This document shows, in pieces, positions 22,869-33,851 of a stretch of 64,000 bases of DNA. The notes under the pieces are model-generated. The model did no database searches. It was not told the origin of the DNA and saw only the letters and a list, made by a program, of their open reading frames with translations. Made by a program: the position numbers and the translations under genes. Position 1 is the stretch's first letter. The number at the start of each line of letters is the position of its first letter. This DNA is from Epichloe hybrida (taxonomy: Eukaryota; Ascomycota; Sordariomycetes; Hypocreales; Clavicipitaceae): NCBI GenBank assembly GCA_019022495.1, contig JAFEKR010000052.1, forward strand, positions 186,001 through 250,000. The letters run 5' to 3'.

Positions 22869-23594
22869 TTGGATGCGGACATCATTTTTGGGCCTTGATG
22901 GATACCCAGGTGGGCTCTCGTTGTATAACACTCGATAGCGATGGCATTGTGCTGCTTCTTTTCTTTTCTTTGTTGTTTGCTCGCATAGCTGGGGCGTCTT
23001 TCATGCTTTTGTGTCCGTGGCAGGCCGGGTCGTTGTTGTGATACAAGACGTGCGACCTTGGTCTGACGGCCTAGATTGATTTTGAACATGCAAACAGAAT
23101 CAGCTCCGTCTCAATTCGCTACTAAATGACCCATGGCGCCTGATTTGTGGTACAACGCATCGTCCTGGCCAAGAGCAAGCTGGACCAGAGTCGGTTTTTG
23201 CCCAGTCAAGGAGGGTGGCGGGTGGCCGTGCAATGAATCCAGCAAGTAATCCGTCCATGATCCTTCCGCAGAATAACACCAGGGCAAAAGAACCTAATCA
23301 GGTTCAGAACTGGTGAGCAAACTGGTGTGACAAGCTACCATTTTTCCAAGGCCGGGACGGGCTCCAAATCTCGCTACATGGCCAACGAGCAAGGTAGAGC
23401 ACAACACCAGTATAAACCCCCCCCCGTGTCCAACAGCCATGTCACAATATCACCGGGTAGAAGCGTAGGACAAGGTCGAAATCAGAAAAAGTTCAGCACG
23501 CTTTCCTCCCGGGAAGCATAAGAAGACGACCGACCCGCCCCTTTGTCGTGGCCAGTGGTGATTCGATCCACGTCACCGTCACCGTACACCAACC

Positions 23595-23990
23595 ATGCCG
23601 TCCTCCTTGCTCCTCGCCATGCTCTGCCACGTCTGGCTATGCCACGCCTTCCCGCCGGCGTGCTCGGACACAGACCTCGCCTTGGCCTGCGGGCGGCGTC
23701 CCGGACGGCCGGATCGACTGTCTCCGGCGGAGGGGGCGAATGCGACTGCTCGGTCGGAGCGGGACGAAGGAACAGCGAGGCGTGGTCGCGTTGGCGTCGG
23801 GGCGGGGGGGGGGATGCAGATGGGATGGGAAGTGTTATCGCTGACGGGGAGAAATAGGTACTTCCAGTGCGTGACGAACCCGAATTGCGAGCGCTGCTGG
23901 GTTTCCAGAACCGCCACGACGACTGCTGCGCCCACGCGTGCGGGTGCGCATGTTGTCACGACACGACGAGGTGGTGCTTCGGCATCATAG
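23595..23990 (+). CDS. Weak candidate small secreted Cys-containing protein
   Basis: ORF of 131 aa starting MPSSLLLAMLCHVWLCHAFP, a plausible secretion signal, followed by an Ala/Arg-rich region and a CVTNPNCERC patch. A TATA-like word lies about 185 bp upstream. Against it, composition after residue 30 is low-complexity, the antisense frame is also open, and no family is recognised. Treat as speculative. Confidence 0.22.
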   Translation: MPSSLLLAMLCHVWLCHAFPPACSDTDLALACGRRPGRPDRLSPAEGANATARSERDEGTARRGRVGVGAGGGMQMGWEVLSLTGRNRYFQCVTNPNCERCWVSRTATTTAAPTRAGAHVVTTRRGGASAS

Positions 23991-24135
23991 TTGGGCATCT
24001 CTCCGCTATCTGAAGTTGGGAAAGTTCAGGAATGCTGGTATGCACATGGAGACGAGCAGTAGGGGCGAATTTCTCTCATCATTCAAACTGCCTAGGTTAG
24101 GATAGATAATTCAAGACCCAAGCACCTACGTGTGT

Positions 24136-24222
24136 GACCCCTCATGCCAAGTGAAAAAAAACAAAAACGAATGCAGTACAGAGACCCCTCATGCCAGGTG
24201 GGAAAAAAAAATGCAGTACAGA
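24136..24222. repeat. Degenerate tandem duplication, about 45 bp x2
   Basis: GACCCCTCATGCC...ATGCAGTACAGA is present twice (24136-24182 and 24183-24222); the copies differ mainly in the length of the A run. It lies just beyond the 3' end of the F-box-like gene. Confidence 0.85.
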
Positions 24223-24295
24223 ATTCGAGGTATAAAGCCGTCCATATCGCCTTGCATATCGAGGCTGGCTTATGAAAAGGAAAGCCGCTTCAGGC

Positions 24296-25258
24296 TCAAG
24301 CCGCAACTGACACGTTGTGCAGCGCGTAGTCTTGAAGATGGACACCGTCGATCAACTGTGCTGCGTGATTTGTCCGACCATCTTCCTCCTGCTCTGGGCC
24401 ATCGGTCCATCCGCGCTCCGGGCCCCAGCAGATCGTACGCTTCGCTTTGCTGGCCACGTCGAGAAGTCCGCGCATCATGGCGCCAGTCTTCTTCACACTG
24501 GACCAAGCCTCGAATTCCACCATTGCCGTGGCGGGGAGGCTGGTAATCACACTGGACAACAGCCGGGCGCTGAATTGTTCGTAAAATCCATCATATCGGC
24601 GAAACCCCTTGAACAAGCTGTCGCTCGGATCGCACTCCACATAGACAGTCAACTTCTTCACGTTGGAGCAGTCTCTCAGGCCGAGCGCATCGTTTACGAC
24701 CCATCCACGTGGTGGTGCGCTCCATCCAGGGCCAAGCCGGAGCTCTAGCGATGTGATGCATTGCCGTTGAACTGGTTTCAACCGCGCAAGCATGGGCTTC
24801 TTGGACTTGAAGTACTTTCCCGGGTAAGTTGGGAATATTCGAACGCTCCGCGTGCTGTAGAAAAAGTGAGTGGCTTCATCGTGAATCTGCTTGCACACCC
24901 GCATGAGTCCAAGACTTTTGTGTACACGTTTATAGTTCTCTGGACAGAGATCCAGGACCCTCTCAGTATCGTGGAAATAATGCTCATAAATCTTGACGCG
25001 TAGTTCCGAGGGCAGAGTCAGGAAATGGAATGGTGTCGCGGGCACGCGAACCTTGCGTTTGAACGGTATCAAGGGCGTGTCGAGAGTCAGGGAAGCAATG
25101 GAGAGCTTGTTGACTTCATCGTCGTTGGCAGCTCCAGGAGTAGCTTCTGGCCCTGCTGTGGAAGGGTGCGGATTTCTTGTGGACAGCATCGGAGCCATGG
25201 GTCGAGGGACAAGACCGTGGAGAGACTTGGATCCCCTTCTCGTGGGCCGCTTAGCCAT
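24296..25258 (-). CDS. F-box-like (2EXR-type) fungal protein
   Basis: Single exon, 320 aa from MAKRPTRRGSK (an upstream Met at 25285 is possible). After a disordered basic/Pro-rich N terminus of about 75 residues comes FHFLTLPSELRVKIYEHYF, the F-box-like LPxELRxxIYxxxF motif shared by fungal 2EXR proteins. Then follow LGLMRVCKQIHDEATHFFYS, a strand/helix region and an acidic tail. The motif suggests a protein-interaction domain, possibly a SKP1-dependent ubiquitin ligase adaptor, but most such proteins have no assigned target. There is no intron. Confidence 0.7.
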   Translation of the reverse strand: MAKRPTRRGSKSLHGLVPRPMAPMLSTRNPHPSTAGPEATPGAANDDEVNKLSIASLTLDTPLIPFKRKVRVPATPFHFLTLPSELRVKIYEHYFHDTERVLDLCPENYKRVHKSLGLMRVCKQIHDEATHFFYSTRSVRIFPTYPGKYFKSKKPMLARLKPVQRQCITSLELRLGPGWSAPPRGWVVNDALGLRDCSNVKKLTVYVECDPSDSLFKGFRRYDGFYEQFSARLLSSVITSLPATAMVEFEAWSSVKKTGAMMRGLLDVASKAKRTICWGPERGWTDGPEQEEDGRTNHAAQLIDGVHLQDYALHNVSVAA

Positions 25259-26085
25259 GTTGAAAAAGTTTGCGCTGCTTCGCAAGACTTGAATTGTGAT
25301 AGGCCGTATCTGCTAATGGGTGGCGAATTTCTTATCCGGAAATCTGCGCCAGCCCGGGCGACAAGAAAACCTAGACTGAGGCGTCGAAGAAGTGAATTGT
25401 AACGTCGATGACGAGCCGCTTGTGATAAATGGTCTTTCAAGTTATGATTGAAAGGGTACGATCGTGAATGAGAAAGTCTCGGAAGCGAGCCCGCTTGAAG
25501 AGGGTGGTGCCATCGTGAAGTCTCAAGACTCTGGAAGACCACCCTCTCTCTACAACACAGCGCAAGCAGGCATAACACCGTAATTTGTGGAATTTTGTTG
25601 TTGATCGAAAAGCTGACTCGAATGCTCAGTCAATCGTCTCAAGGCTGACCTTGGAGAAGATGGTCTCGTGATATCGGTGTGAGAAGTCGTTTGGAGCCAG
25701 TTCAGGGACGCTCGATTCGTTCCGCTTATTAATGTCGTCATCCAATAGGGATTGGGATTCGGCACTGGATCACGTGTGGCCAAACCACAAGACCCCGGCA
25801 GACGGCGAAAGCGAATATCCGGCCGCCAGCCGACGAACCCCCCCCCCCCCCAAGTCTGCCATTCGCTGCTGTAAATTTTCGGTTGGAAGAGCTGTCATGT
25901 CATCGGAAGAAAAAGGGACAGTATCTCAATTTTTTACCCTGGTCACGGCCGTCAACTTTTGAGCTCAGCGCCGATCCTTCAACAGCATTAGCTGTCAATA
26001 CAATGCAAAGCTCGTGAATGCTCAACAAGCCACTTGCTTCAACCAACTAAAATTATCTATTTTCATCAGCCCCCTTTCATCAACG
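25259..26085. other. Intergenic divergent promoter (F-box-like / TIM50)
   Basis: No supportable gene. It separates two divergent genes and includes a C11-type run near 25840. Confidence 0.5.
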
Positions 26086-27734
26086 ATGATGCTGTCCAGA
26101 ATAGCCCGTGCCCCGCGCCTGGGCCTGATGGCCTCCCAGTTTTCGCGGTCGGCTGCCGGTTCAGTGCCGCGCAATAGGCAAACCAGCGCTTCACTGTCGC
26201 CCTGGGTGCGAACGATGGCGAGCAGCAAAGACAGTGGCGAAAGCGGGAGTCGGAAGCAGCCATCGCAGTCCGGATCCCACGCCGAATCGCAAGCCAACAC
26301 CGAATCTGCGTCGTCACAAAACCCCCCCCCATCCGATGCCAACAAAACCGAAGCATCCAAGGAAGCTGAGCCCATCCCTTTCCACAAACTTCCCGATCTC
26401 ACACAGGGCATTCCCTCGACATTGGACGAAGAGCTGCGCAAGCACTCGGGCAAGCCTCAGTCCGCATTGGAAGCTGTAGAGCAACAGGAGGACTCGGGCG
26501 GTCGCGGAAAGCGAGAGCGTCCAGAGTACGTTTCAACAAGCGACCGCAATCGCAAATGGTGGACACGATTTGTCCTTCTCGCCGTAGCTGCTGGAGGATC
26601 TTTTGCCGTGCTCTACATGGGTCGCGACTGGGACGATGTCATCGACGCGGAGCGTCACAAAAACATTCCCAATGGCTGGAGCCCTAGTCTCTGGTGGCTG
26701 AGAGCCAGAGCTCGCATGGGAGAGTCGGTCTCTTATTATCAAGATCCCGCTTTCGAAAAGCTTCTTCCTGATCCCGATCCGAGCTTCGAGCGACCATATA
26801 CCCTGTGCTTGAGTCTGGATGATCTGCTTGTACACAGCGAGTGGACTCGTGAACATGGTTGGAGAGTGGCTAAACGACCTGGCATGGACTACTTCGTTCG
26901 ATACCTCAGTCAATACTACGAATTGGTCCTGTTCACAAGTGTGCCATTCGCCATGGGCGAACCCATTGTTCGCAAGCTCGATCCCTACCGCTTCATCATG
27001 TGGCCCTTGTTTCGAGAGGCGACCAAGTTTGAAGACGGCGAAATCGTCAAGGTAAATTCGAGATGGTCCCGTCTCATCGCCGCATTTCCAGCTAACAAAG
27101 GTTTCAGGACCTTTCGTACCTCAACCGAGACCTGTCCAAGGTAATCATCATCGACACCAAACCACAACACGTCCGCAAGCAACCAGAAAACGCGATTATC
27201 CTGAAGCCTTGGAAGGGAGACCCCAAGGACGATGACTTGGTGGGGCTGATTCCCTTCCTCGAGTACATCCATACAATGCAGTACTCGGATGTCCGCAAGG
27301 TTCTCAAGTCATTCGAGGGCAAACATATTCCCACCGAGTTTGCCCGTCGCGAAGCCATTGCGCGAAAGGAGTTCAACAAGCAATTGGAGCAGAAGAAGAA
27401 GACCAAAGGATCTGGAGTGGGAGCCCTCAGTAACCTCCTGGGGCTCAAGTCAAGCAAGATGAGCATGACCATGGCGCCCGAGGGCGAGCAGAACCCGTCA
27501 GAAGCCTTCTCCCAGGGCAAGATGCTGCAGGATCTTGCTCGGGAAAGAGGACAGCGCAACTATGAGTTGCTGGAGAAGGAGATTCGCGAGAACGGCGAGA
27601 AGTGGTTGAAGGAGGAGCAAGTGGCGATGGAGAAGGCACAGAAAGAAGCCATGAGCAGCATGATGGGATTCTTCTCCGGCGTGTTCGGGCCAAAGCCATC
27701 CGACAGCACACCAGGCGCGGACGAGAAGGCATGA
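26086..27734 (+). CDS. TIM50: Mitochondrial import inner membrane translocase subunit TIM50
   Basis: Two exons (26086-27051, 27108-27734; intron 27052-27107, 56 nt) give 530 aa. There is a presequence (MLSRIARAPRLGLMASQFSR) and a Ser/Lys/Glu-rich linker. One membrane span (FVLLAVAAGGSFAVLYMG) precedes a NIF/CTD-phosphatase-like intermembrane-space domain (LCLSLDDLLVHSEWTREHGW, KRPGMDYFVRYLS, YELVLFTSVP, LSYLNRDLSKVIIIDT, DDLVGLIPFLEYI). The tail is a long charged coiled coil. TIM50 receives presequences from the TOM complex and passes them to TIM23. The phosphatase signature DxDxT is degenerate (LDDLL), as in TIM50. I chose the double Met at 26086 because it begins the presequence; the frame is open further upstream. 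Confidence 0.93.
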
Positions 27735-28205
27735 GCTTACAACAACACATCGAAACGCCTCCCACCTTATCACCCCCCAATACTTGTACTCTGTAAAATA
27801 GCCCCAAGAAGAAGCAAAAGGAGGGAAATCGATCTTATGGGTGAGCCACCAGCCATACGACAAACCGGAGAAAATTAATCTTGTGTGTATTTCATCAAGG
27901 GGACTAAAATGGGGGCCATGGCATGCTGCACTGCACATAGAAGATCTTTTCGCATTTTGACAGCTGGTGTATCAGTAGCATAGCATACATCGGCGAGGAT
28001 CAAAGACGGAATAATTTGTATACTAGTTGTACGAAACATGGAAGTTGCATGTATACGATTATGCATATCGGCCATGTGAACACGGTGGTTTGTCTTGCTA
28101 GCTGCTCAGTAATGTTTGATCCGAGACGCAGTCTGCCAACAGGTTCAGGCGCCGGTGGCTCCGAGTACGACCGACATTGCCACTTTATCGTACATATACC
28201 CAAGG
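27735..28205. other. Convergent 3' region of TIM50 and VTA1
   Basis: No gene recognised between the two convergent genes; presumably both 3' UTRs. Confidence 0.5.
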
Positions 28206-29639
28206 TCATTGGGAACCCAGCACTGCCAACGCATTCCGCAACTCGAGCACGGCAGTCGGGACATCCTCAAAGTTCAGAGCTGAAATGGCCCACTTTGCAT
28301 GTTTCTGCGCTTGCTCGATGCTCTTTGGATTCGGCGTGTGGGCCACCGGAGCAGAGGCCGCTGGATGAGGATGAGCCGCACGTCTCACTGGACTCGGGGC
28401 TGCTACGACGGGTTCGGTTGCCGGCAAAGTCTTTGATACCGGGCCAGTCGTTGATGAAGAAGGAGGACCAACTGTGGATGTCCAAGTCTGGTGATTTGAA
28501 GCGGGAGCGGATGGCTCCGGAGGCGGAGGTGCAAATTGAGACGGTAGTTTGGTAGGTATCTGGGGAGATGGCTGCATGGGGATCTGAAACTCGGGCGAGG
28601 GCACCGAGGATGATTGCGTCGGCGCTGATGGCATCTCGAAAGTGGATGGGCCAGGACTCTGGCTCGATGGCGACGGGCCAAATGGCTCATTCGCAGCAGC
28701 AGACGCCGGTGGGAGGTGGTAGCTCGTATGGGCATGTGAGACGAGCTGTTCCCCGGCGTCTTCGACGTCCTCGACCGACGCAGGAGGCAGGAGGAGGCTA
28801 GACGGGTCGGTGATTTGCCGCACTGCCGCGTCACTGGGGTCGAGGGGCTGTTGCTCCGGCTCTTGCTCGATCTGCGGATTTGATTCGTTGGGATCTCTGC
28901 CTTCGCGAATCGCCCTGAGGATACGAGCGGCATTCCACTTGGCGAATTTGATCCTCTTCAGGACTTCGGGTTCGGGGGTGCCCCATTCGCGGGTCAGGTC
29001 GTAGAAGGTTGCGGCGGCGTCGAACGTATCTGCTGTCTGTCTGCGAGGCGTGAGCTACCGTGCGGTGATGGAAATTTTCGTCTTTCATGGGTTTCCAAAG
29101 ATGGGGGGTGGGTTGGCTGAGTCCATGGAACCATGACCGCGCAGGGAAAATCTGTGTACCTCGTCACCTTGTTGGCTCGCATGGCGCGCTCAGCCCGACT
29201 GAAGGTCTCTTGGGCAAACTGCTCGACATAGGCCTGGCCAGCTGTATTGTCCACTACGGCGTCATCGTCGGCCCGCTCCGTCTTCGTGGCTTCCAGCCTT
29301 TCAATCAAGGATTTTGTGAAGGCGAAGCAGTCATCGTCGGAGGTGTGAAGGTTCTTTGTCACTATCTGGTTGACGGCGTGATATTCGCCTGAGGGATTCG
29401 ATCATCAATCAGCGTCTGTGAACGATGGATTTGTTGTGGTGTGGAATCTTTCCATGACGATTGTTCTTGCTGTCTCTTTCTCTCTCTCTTTCTCTCTCTC
29501 TCTATATATATTTCCCCGTGTTGGTAAACTTACACCAATATGCGATGGCGGGCTTGATGGTGCGAAGCTGGTTTGCGCGATTGATGAAGCGGCTGACCTC
29601 GGGGATCTTTAGAGGCGGGGGAAGTGGCCCGGCGCTCAT
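28206..29639 (-). CDS. VTA1: Vacuolar protein sorting-associated protein VTA1
   Basis: Three exons (29639-29534, 29388-29160, 29040-28206; introns 29389-29533 and 29041-29159) give 389 aa. The N-terminal MIT-like domain reads SRFINRANQLRTIKPAIAYW, CEYHAVNQIV, FTKSLIERLEATK and AMRANKVTRQTADTFDAA, then FYDLTREWGTPEPEVLKRIK. A long Pro/Ser-rich linker leads to the C-terminal dimerisation helix pair (QAQKHAKWAISALNFEDVPT, LELRNALAVL). VTA1 stimulates the Vps4 ATPase that disassembles ESCRT-III at endosomes. Both splice joins restore conserved residues, so the model is solid. The 3' half is GC-rich and gives several antisense ORFs that I discount. Confidence 0.92.
29471..29513. repeat. CT-rich microsatellite in VTA1 intron 1
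   Basis: TCTCTTTCTCTCTCTC-type tract followed by TATATATA, lying within the first intron of VTA1. Confidence 0.8.
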
Positions 29640-30241
29640 GGTGGGTTCGGGAGACGGTTGCGCAGGAAAAGGGCTTGCTAATGTATCGGTAGATAAAGTA
29701 GGGGCAATATGCGGTCATCTAAAAATGATAAAAATCACTTGCCGACCGTTGCGTGTTGTGGGAGTACATGGAGGCTTGTCTGTGATGGTGAGTCGTGACA
29801 GTTTGTGGTTGACGCAATTGTTGCCGGATTTCCCCCTCCGGCTTTCCCCCTCGCCTCTGCCTGGCCCCTCTGGAGCTCGTGCCACAGCGGCGGCGGTTGA
29901 GTCAGGACCTGCAGCATTGACCTGCAGCGTTCGTGGCTGGGGGGGGGCGTGGATGGCCTGCCCTGTTGGCCTGCCCTGTTGGTTCGGAAATAGAGGCAGG
30001 GTGGGCATTTACATACATAATACATATGTACGGATCCGTATGTGCATACAACATTTACGGACGTACACCGTGGCCTTTTTGCCATTGCCCATTGCCCACT
30101 GCCTATATCAAACCCCATCGGCCGCACCACCACCAACGGCGACGGCGCGCATCTCTGAACATTCGCCCGTCATCGTGTTTATTGACATAACTGCCCCGTT
30201 GCTAAAGGACGCTCGCTCTGGGCGCCATATCGCCGTCGACG
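29640..30241. other. Divergent promoter VTA1 / PDI
   Basis: No gene. A direct repeat GGCCTGCCCTGTT occurs twice around 29955-29980, and short tracts of TACATA/GTACGGA occur near 30010-30065. Confidence 0.5.
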
Positions 30242-31730
30242 ATGCATAACCCTGTTGTTGCCGTTGCTCTCACGGCTGTTCTGGCCTCCCTCCCATGCGC
30301 CAATGCCATGTACACCAAGAATTCGCCCGTTTTGCAGCTGAGCCCGAAAACCTACAACACTCTCATTGCTCAATCAAACCACACTTCGGTACGTCACTCA
30401 TCTAGCCCTTTCATTGCATCAACCCCCCTCCTCGTTACGGTGTATCTCTTTGTCAGGCCCAAGTCTTTCGTCAGTAGTCTCATATTCATCGCAGATTGTT
30501 GAATTCTACGCCCCTTGGTGCGGCCACTGCAAAAACCTCAAGCCGGCGTACGAAAAGGCAGCCAAGAACCTGGAAGGCCTTGCCAAAGTCGCGGTTGTGG
30601 ACTGTGACGATGAGGCGAACAAGCAGTTTTGCGGGGCCATGGGCGTCCAGGGCTTTCCTACTCTCAAGATTGTGCGTCCGGGCAAGAAGTCGGGCGGCAG
30701 ACCTGTTGTGGAGGACTATCAAGGTCCCCGCACAACTACGTCCATTGTTGAGGCGGTCGTGGGCAAGATCAACAATCATGTCACACGAGTCGCTGACAAG
30801 GATTTGGATGCCTTTTTGGCCGGCGACAAGCCCAAGGCCATCTTATTCACTGACAAGGGAACCACGAGCGCCCTGTTGAGAAGTCTCGCCATTGACTTCT
30901 TGGACGTGATATCATTTGGACAGATCCGTAACAAGGAGACCAAGGCTGTTGAAAAGTTTGGCATTGACAAGTTTCCTACTTTCGTGCTCATTCCGGGCGG
31001 AGACAGCGAGCCTGTTCTATATGATGGCGAGTTGAAGAAGAAGGAAATGGTGGAGTTTCTGAAACAAGCTGGCCAACCGAACCCAGATCCTGCCCCAGCC
31101 AAGGCCAAGTCCAAGTCCAAGCCAAAGAACGACAAGAAGCAACAGTCCGGCACTGAGCCTGATACCGGATTCAAGGAAGAAGCCGAGACTTCTACCAGCG
31201 AGACGGCAGCGGCCGAGACTCATGCGTCTACTCCCAAAGTCATCTCAATCACCACAGTAACTAACGAAGAATTCTTGACCGAGAAGTGCCTCCATTCCAA
31301 AGCCAACACCTGCATCCTTGCTTTTATTCCCGCTGATGGCTCCGAAAACGGCGCCAAGGTCACGGCATCGTTGTCCCACCTCAACACCAAATATCTTCAT
31401 GGACATCGACAACTCTTCTCTTTCCTCGCAGTTCCTGACCAGGTTGAGGGCGTTGATGCCATCCGAAAGACTTTGGGTCTTCAAGCAGACGTCGAGCTAG
31501 TGGCTGTCAATGCTCGTCGAACATGGTGGAGACATTATCAGGGCGACTTCAGCGTCGAGAGCGTGGAGTCATGGATCGACGCGATCCGAATGGGTGAGGG
31601 TTCTAAGCAGAAGTTGCCCAAGGACGTCGTTGTACAGGATTCTGAGGAGACCCCAGGAGAGACCTCGACAGAGACCACTCCCAGGGAGAAACGACAGGAG
31701 GAGGAGGAAGTGAAGCATGAGGAGCTCTAA
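30242..31730 (+). CDS. ER protein disulfide isomerase (MPD1/PDIA6-like)
   Basis: Two exons (30242-30388 and 30495-31730; intron 30389-30494) give 460 aa. The signal peptide is VAVALTAVLASLPCANA. A single catalytic thioredoxin domain contains YAPWCGHCKNLKPAYEKAA (Cys58/Cys61), its cis-Pro loop GFPTLKI and a PDI-type b domain. A Lys/Ser-rich hinge and a non-catalytic C-terminal thioredoxin-like region (FIPADGSENGAK, LFSFLAVPDQ) follow. The protein ends KHEEL, a fungal variant of the HDEL retrieval signal, so it is an ER-lumen enzyme that forms and isomerises disulfides in secreted proteins. The second thioredoxin-like unit lacks CxxC. Confidence 0.88.
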
Positions 31731-31919
31731 ATTGGCCGCAGGGTCTTGTAAACAGACAGACACCAACCAGTCAGCTATCATAAGTCTTCTCTCCTGGGAA
31801 AAAAAAAGAAGAAAAAAAAAGAAGCGGAGGACAAAGAACCCACTTGAGACTTGAGAGATGGTTCCAGTTTCTGTGTGGCAGGCAGAATCGTCGTATGTAT
31901 CGCATGTGTTGTGTGCTCT

Positions 31920-32651
31920 CTAGTCATCCAAGTCCATAGCCATGGCATCGCTCCGGCGAACAGCGCCTTCTTTAATCATCTTGATGCCCTTTTCTTTAAT
32001 GGTCTGGTCGAGAAACTTTTTGACCTGCTTGCACCCATCCAAGCCGACGACCAACATTCCCTCAAGACGGCTGACCTGAAGACGACTCTCGCAGACCAAC
32101 GCAACTACCCTGTCGCCATCTCCGAGTGAGGCCACGGTCAGGAACGGAAGCTCTTGTTCCTCCTGATTGTTCAGGTCCAGAATGGGGTCGGCAGAGTCGT
32201 CGCCCACCGCATAAGAGGACGTTGATCCAGCGGTGCATGCAGCGATGAAATCAGTCATTGGGATGCCGGCATCGATTATAGCGAGAGTCGCGGCATTCAT
32301 GAGCGCGGCCAGCAGAGACCCGTCCTGCGACAAAACATGGAGCGATACGTTGATTGAAGAGTGCGGGAAGAGGTGCGTGTGGACGGTCGACATCAGGGCC
32401 TTTGCGATTGTGATTTCGATTTCCTGGGTCCGTCTGGCGGTGAATTGGTCAGCATATCTATCGGTCCCGTCTTGGGGGTCCCCCTTCCCCTTCCCCTTCC
32501 CCGTGGCTCTCTCTCCATGCTCACTTGTCGTTGCGCGCCCTCTTCTTGCGGTCGACGCTGGAAAACCCGGCAATCACCACGCTCACGTTGATCGAGGCCG
32601 CGTCTCGCCCGGATGCCTGGCCTCCTCCTCCTCCCCTGCGCTGCGCTTGCG

Positions 32652-32687
<36 letters not shown>

Positions 32688-32859
32688 CTGACGGGCCGGT
32701 CACGACACACATGACTTTTGTGTGGCCCATTTCGAAGTAGGACGATCCGTCGGCGGCATCTTGGGTTCGGATCTGAGCATGCAGGCGACGTAGTTCGTTC
32801 CAGCGACGCCCATCGACGCGAAGCAGAGCTAGGGAGTACGATGATGTGTCGAGGGGCAT
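31920..32859 (-). CDS. SKI6: Exosome complex RNase PH-ring subunit RRP41/SKI6
   Basis: Two exons (32859-32525 and 32433-31920; intron 32434-32524) give 282 aa. The RNase PH fold starts with LLRVDGRRWNELRRLHAQI and GSSYFEMGHTKVMCVVTGP. Exon 2 has RTQEIEITIAKALMSTVHTH, FPHSSINVSLHVLSQDGSLL and MTDFIAACTAGS. It is one of six RNase PH-type proteins of the catalytically inert ring of the RNA exosome that threads RNA to Rrp44/Rrp6 for processing and decay. One oddity is an 11-glutamine run right after VTGPSE, encoded by a CAG/CTG microsatellite (32653-32685), followed by a Gly/Gln/Arg-rich insert, in a loop between core strands. Confidence 0.9.
32653..32685. repeat. CTG/CAG trinucleotide repeat, 11 units, coding (poly-Gln)
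   Basis: An uninterrupted (CTG)11 on the plus strand encodes Gln11 in RRP41 exon 1. Confidence 0.95.
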
Positions 32860-32892
32860 GATTTCTCTCGTCCTTTGGGTAGCGGCAGGACC

Positions 32893-32940
32893 GTGGGCGT
32901 CGATGTGGGCGTCGATGTGGGCGTCGATGTGGGCGTCGGG
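32893..32940. repeat. 12-bp tandem repeat (GTGGGCGTCGAT)x4
   Basis: Three perfect copies plus a fourth with two changes lie immediately upstream of the RRP41 start codon (5' UTR or promoter). Confidence 0.9.
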
Positions 32941-33227
32941 GAATGTACGAAGTCGGGAAATGCAACTGTTGGTTCTCTTTTCCTCTCCAGGTCGAAGTTT
33001 TTCAAGATGCTGCAGTGGTGCTGTGGTGGGCCTTTGGCCTTTCGCAGACGTCCTGCGGCGGCGGCCCGTGGACTACCCTGCACTTCATTTATTCTGTTAC
33101 CACGGAGTACATAATGCTAATAATAGTAAAAATTGAAACAACATCTTCCAGCTCCAGGTCCCAACTATCCAAGCAAGACATGTTCAATTACGAAACTCGG
33201 CATCACCGCGATGCTACCAACACTGAT

Positions 33228-33851
33228 TTACTTAGTAAAAGAGCCCTTGAAAACCTTTTCAAAATTATGCTCGTTCCATCGCACCAACGGCTTCAGGCCC
33301 GCAAACTTCCATTTCCCCTCAACAAGAGTGTAGTAGTGCTCGTTTGTGGCATGGCTGTGGCCTCGCAGCTTGACGTCCCTCAGATCCGGCTCATGGTACA
33401 CCTGATGCGCGGCTCTCAGCTGATGATGTCCGACGACTTTGGTGTCGGAAATGCGCTCCCATCGCGTCGCGCCAATCAGATGCTGCGTTTTGACACATGG
33501 GTCGCCCAGGAACTTGTCGTCCGACACCATTGCCAGGAAATCATCGGCAGACATGGCCTCCCATATCCCTTTCCCGATCTTGGTATAGTCGACGTAAAGC
33601 GTCGGTGCTATGATACGTTGAAGACGTGGCCAATCCTATGGGTAAAGAAAAAAAAATAGTTGGTACGTTGTATTCATGTCATGCTTCAAGTCGCTTGAGA
33701 TACGAACCTTTGCGTCATAGCTGTCGGCCCATTCGAACACCAAGGCACTGAGCTCCAAGTAGTCTTATTGCGTGCGTTAGTTTGTGTTGCAAGATTTGAT
33801 TCGGGTTGAGGAAAAGCTCCTACCTTGGAAAGAAATTGGATTTCCTGACAT
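33228..33851 (-). CDS. Scytalone dehydratase-like protein
   Basis: Three exons (33851-33824, 33763-33708, 33635-33228; introns 60 and 72 nt) give 163 aa. It starts MSGNPISFQ, joined to DYLELSALVFEWADSYD. It then reads DWPRLQRIIAPTLYVDY, MSADDFLAMVSDDKFLGD, VKTQHLIGATRWE, AAHQVY, GHSHATN and WKFAGLKPLVRW. This is the NTF2-fold scytalone dehydratase family, which removes water from scytalone and vermelone in DHN-melanin synthesis. Expected active-site residues (Tyr and Asp of SYD, Tyr of VDY, the two His, Asn of HATN) are visible, while the usual Ser of HSxN is Ala (HATN). The C-terminal lid ends FKGSFTK, slightly shorter than the classical enzyme. These changes allow either a true dehydratase or a relative acting on a related hydroxynaphthalene. 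It forms the left edge of the candidate cluster. Confidence 0.88.

Larger units (their letters stand above)
22869..24295. other. Intergenic region with a possible small secreted ORF and a tandem duplication
   Basis: No strongly supported gene. It holds the weak 23595-23990 candidate and the 24136-24222 duplication, both listed separately. A TATA-like word (CAGTATAAACC) lies near 23409. Confidence 0.45.
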
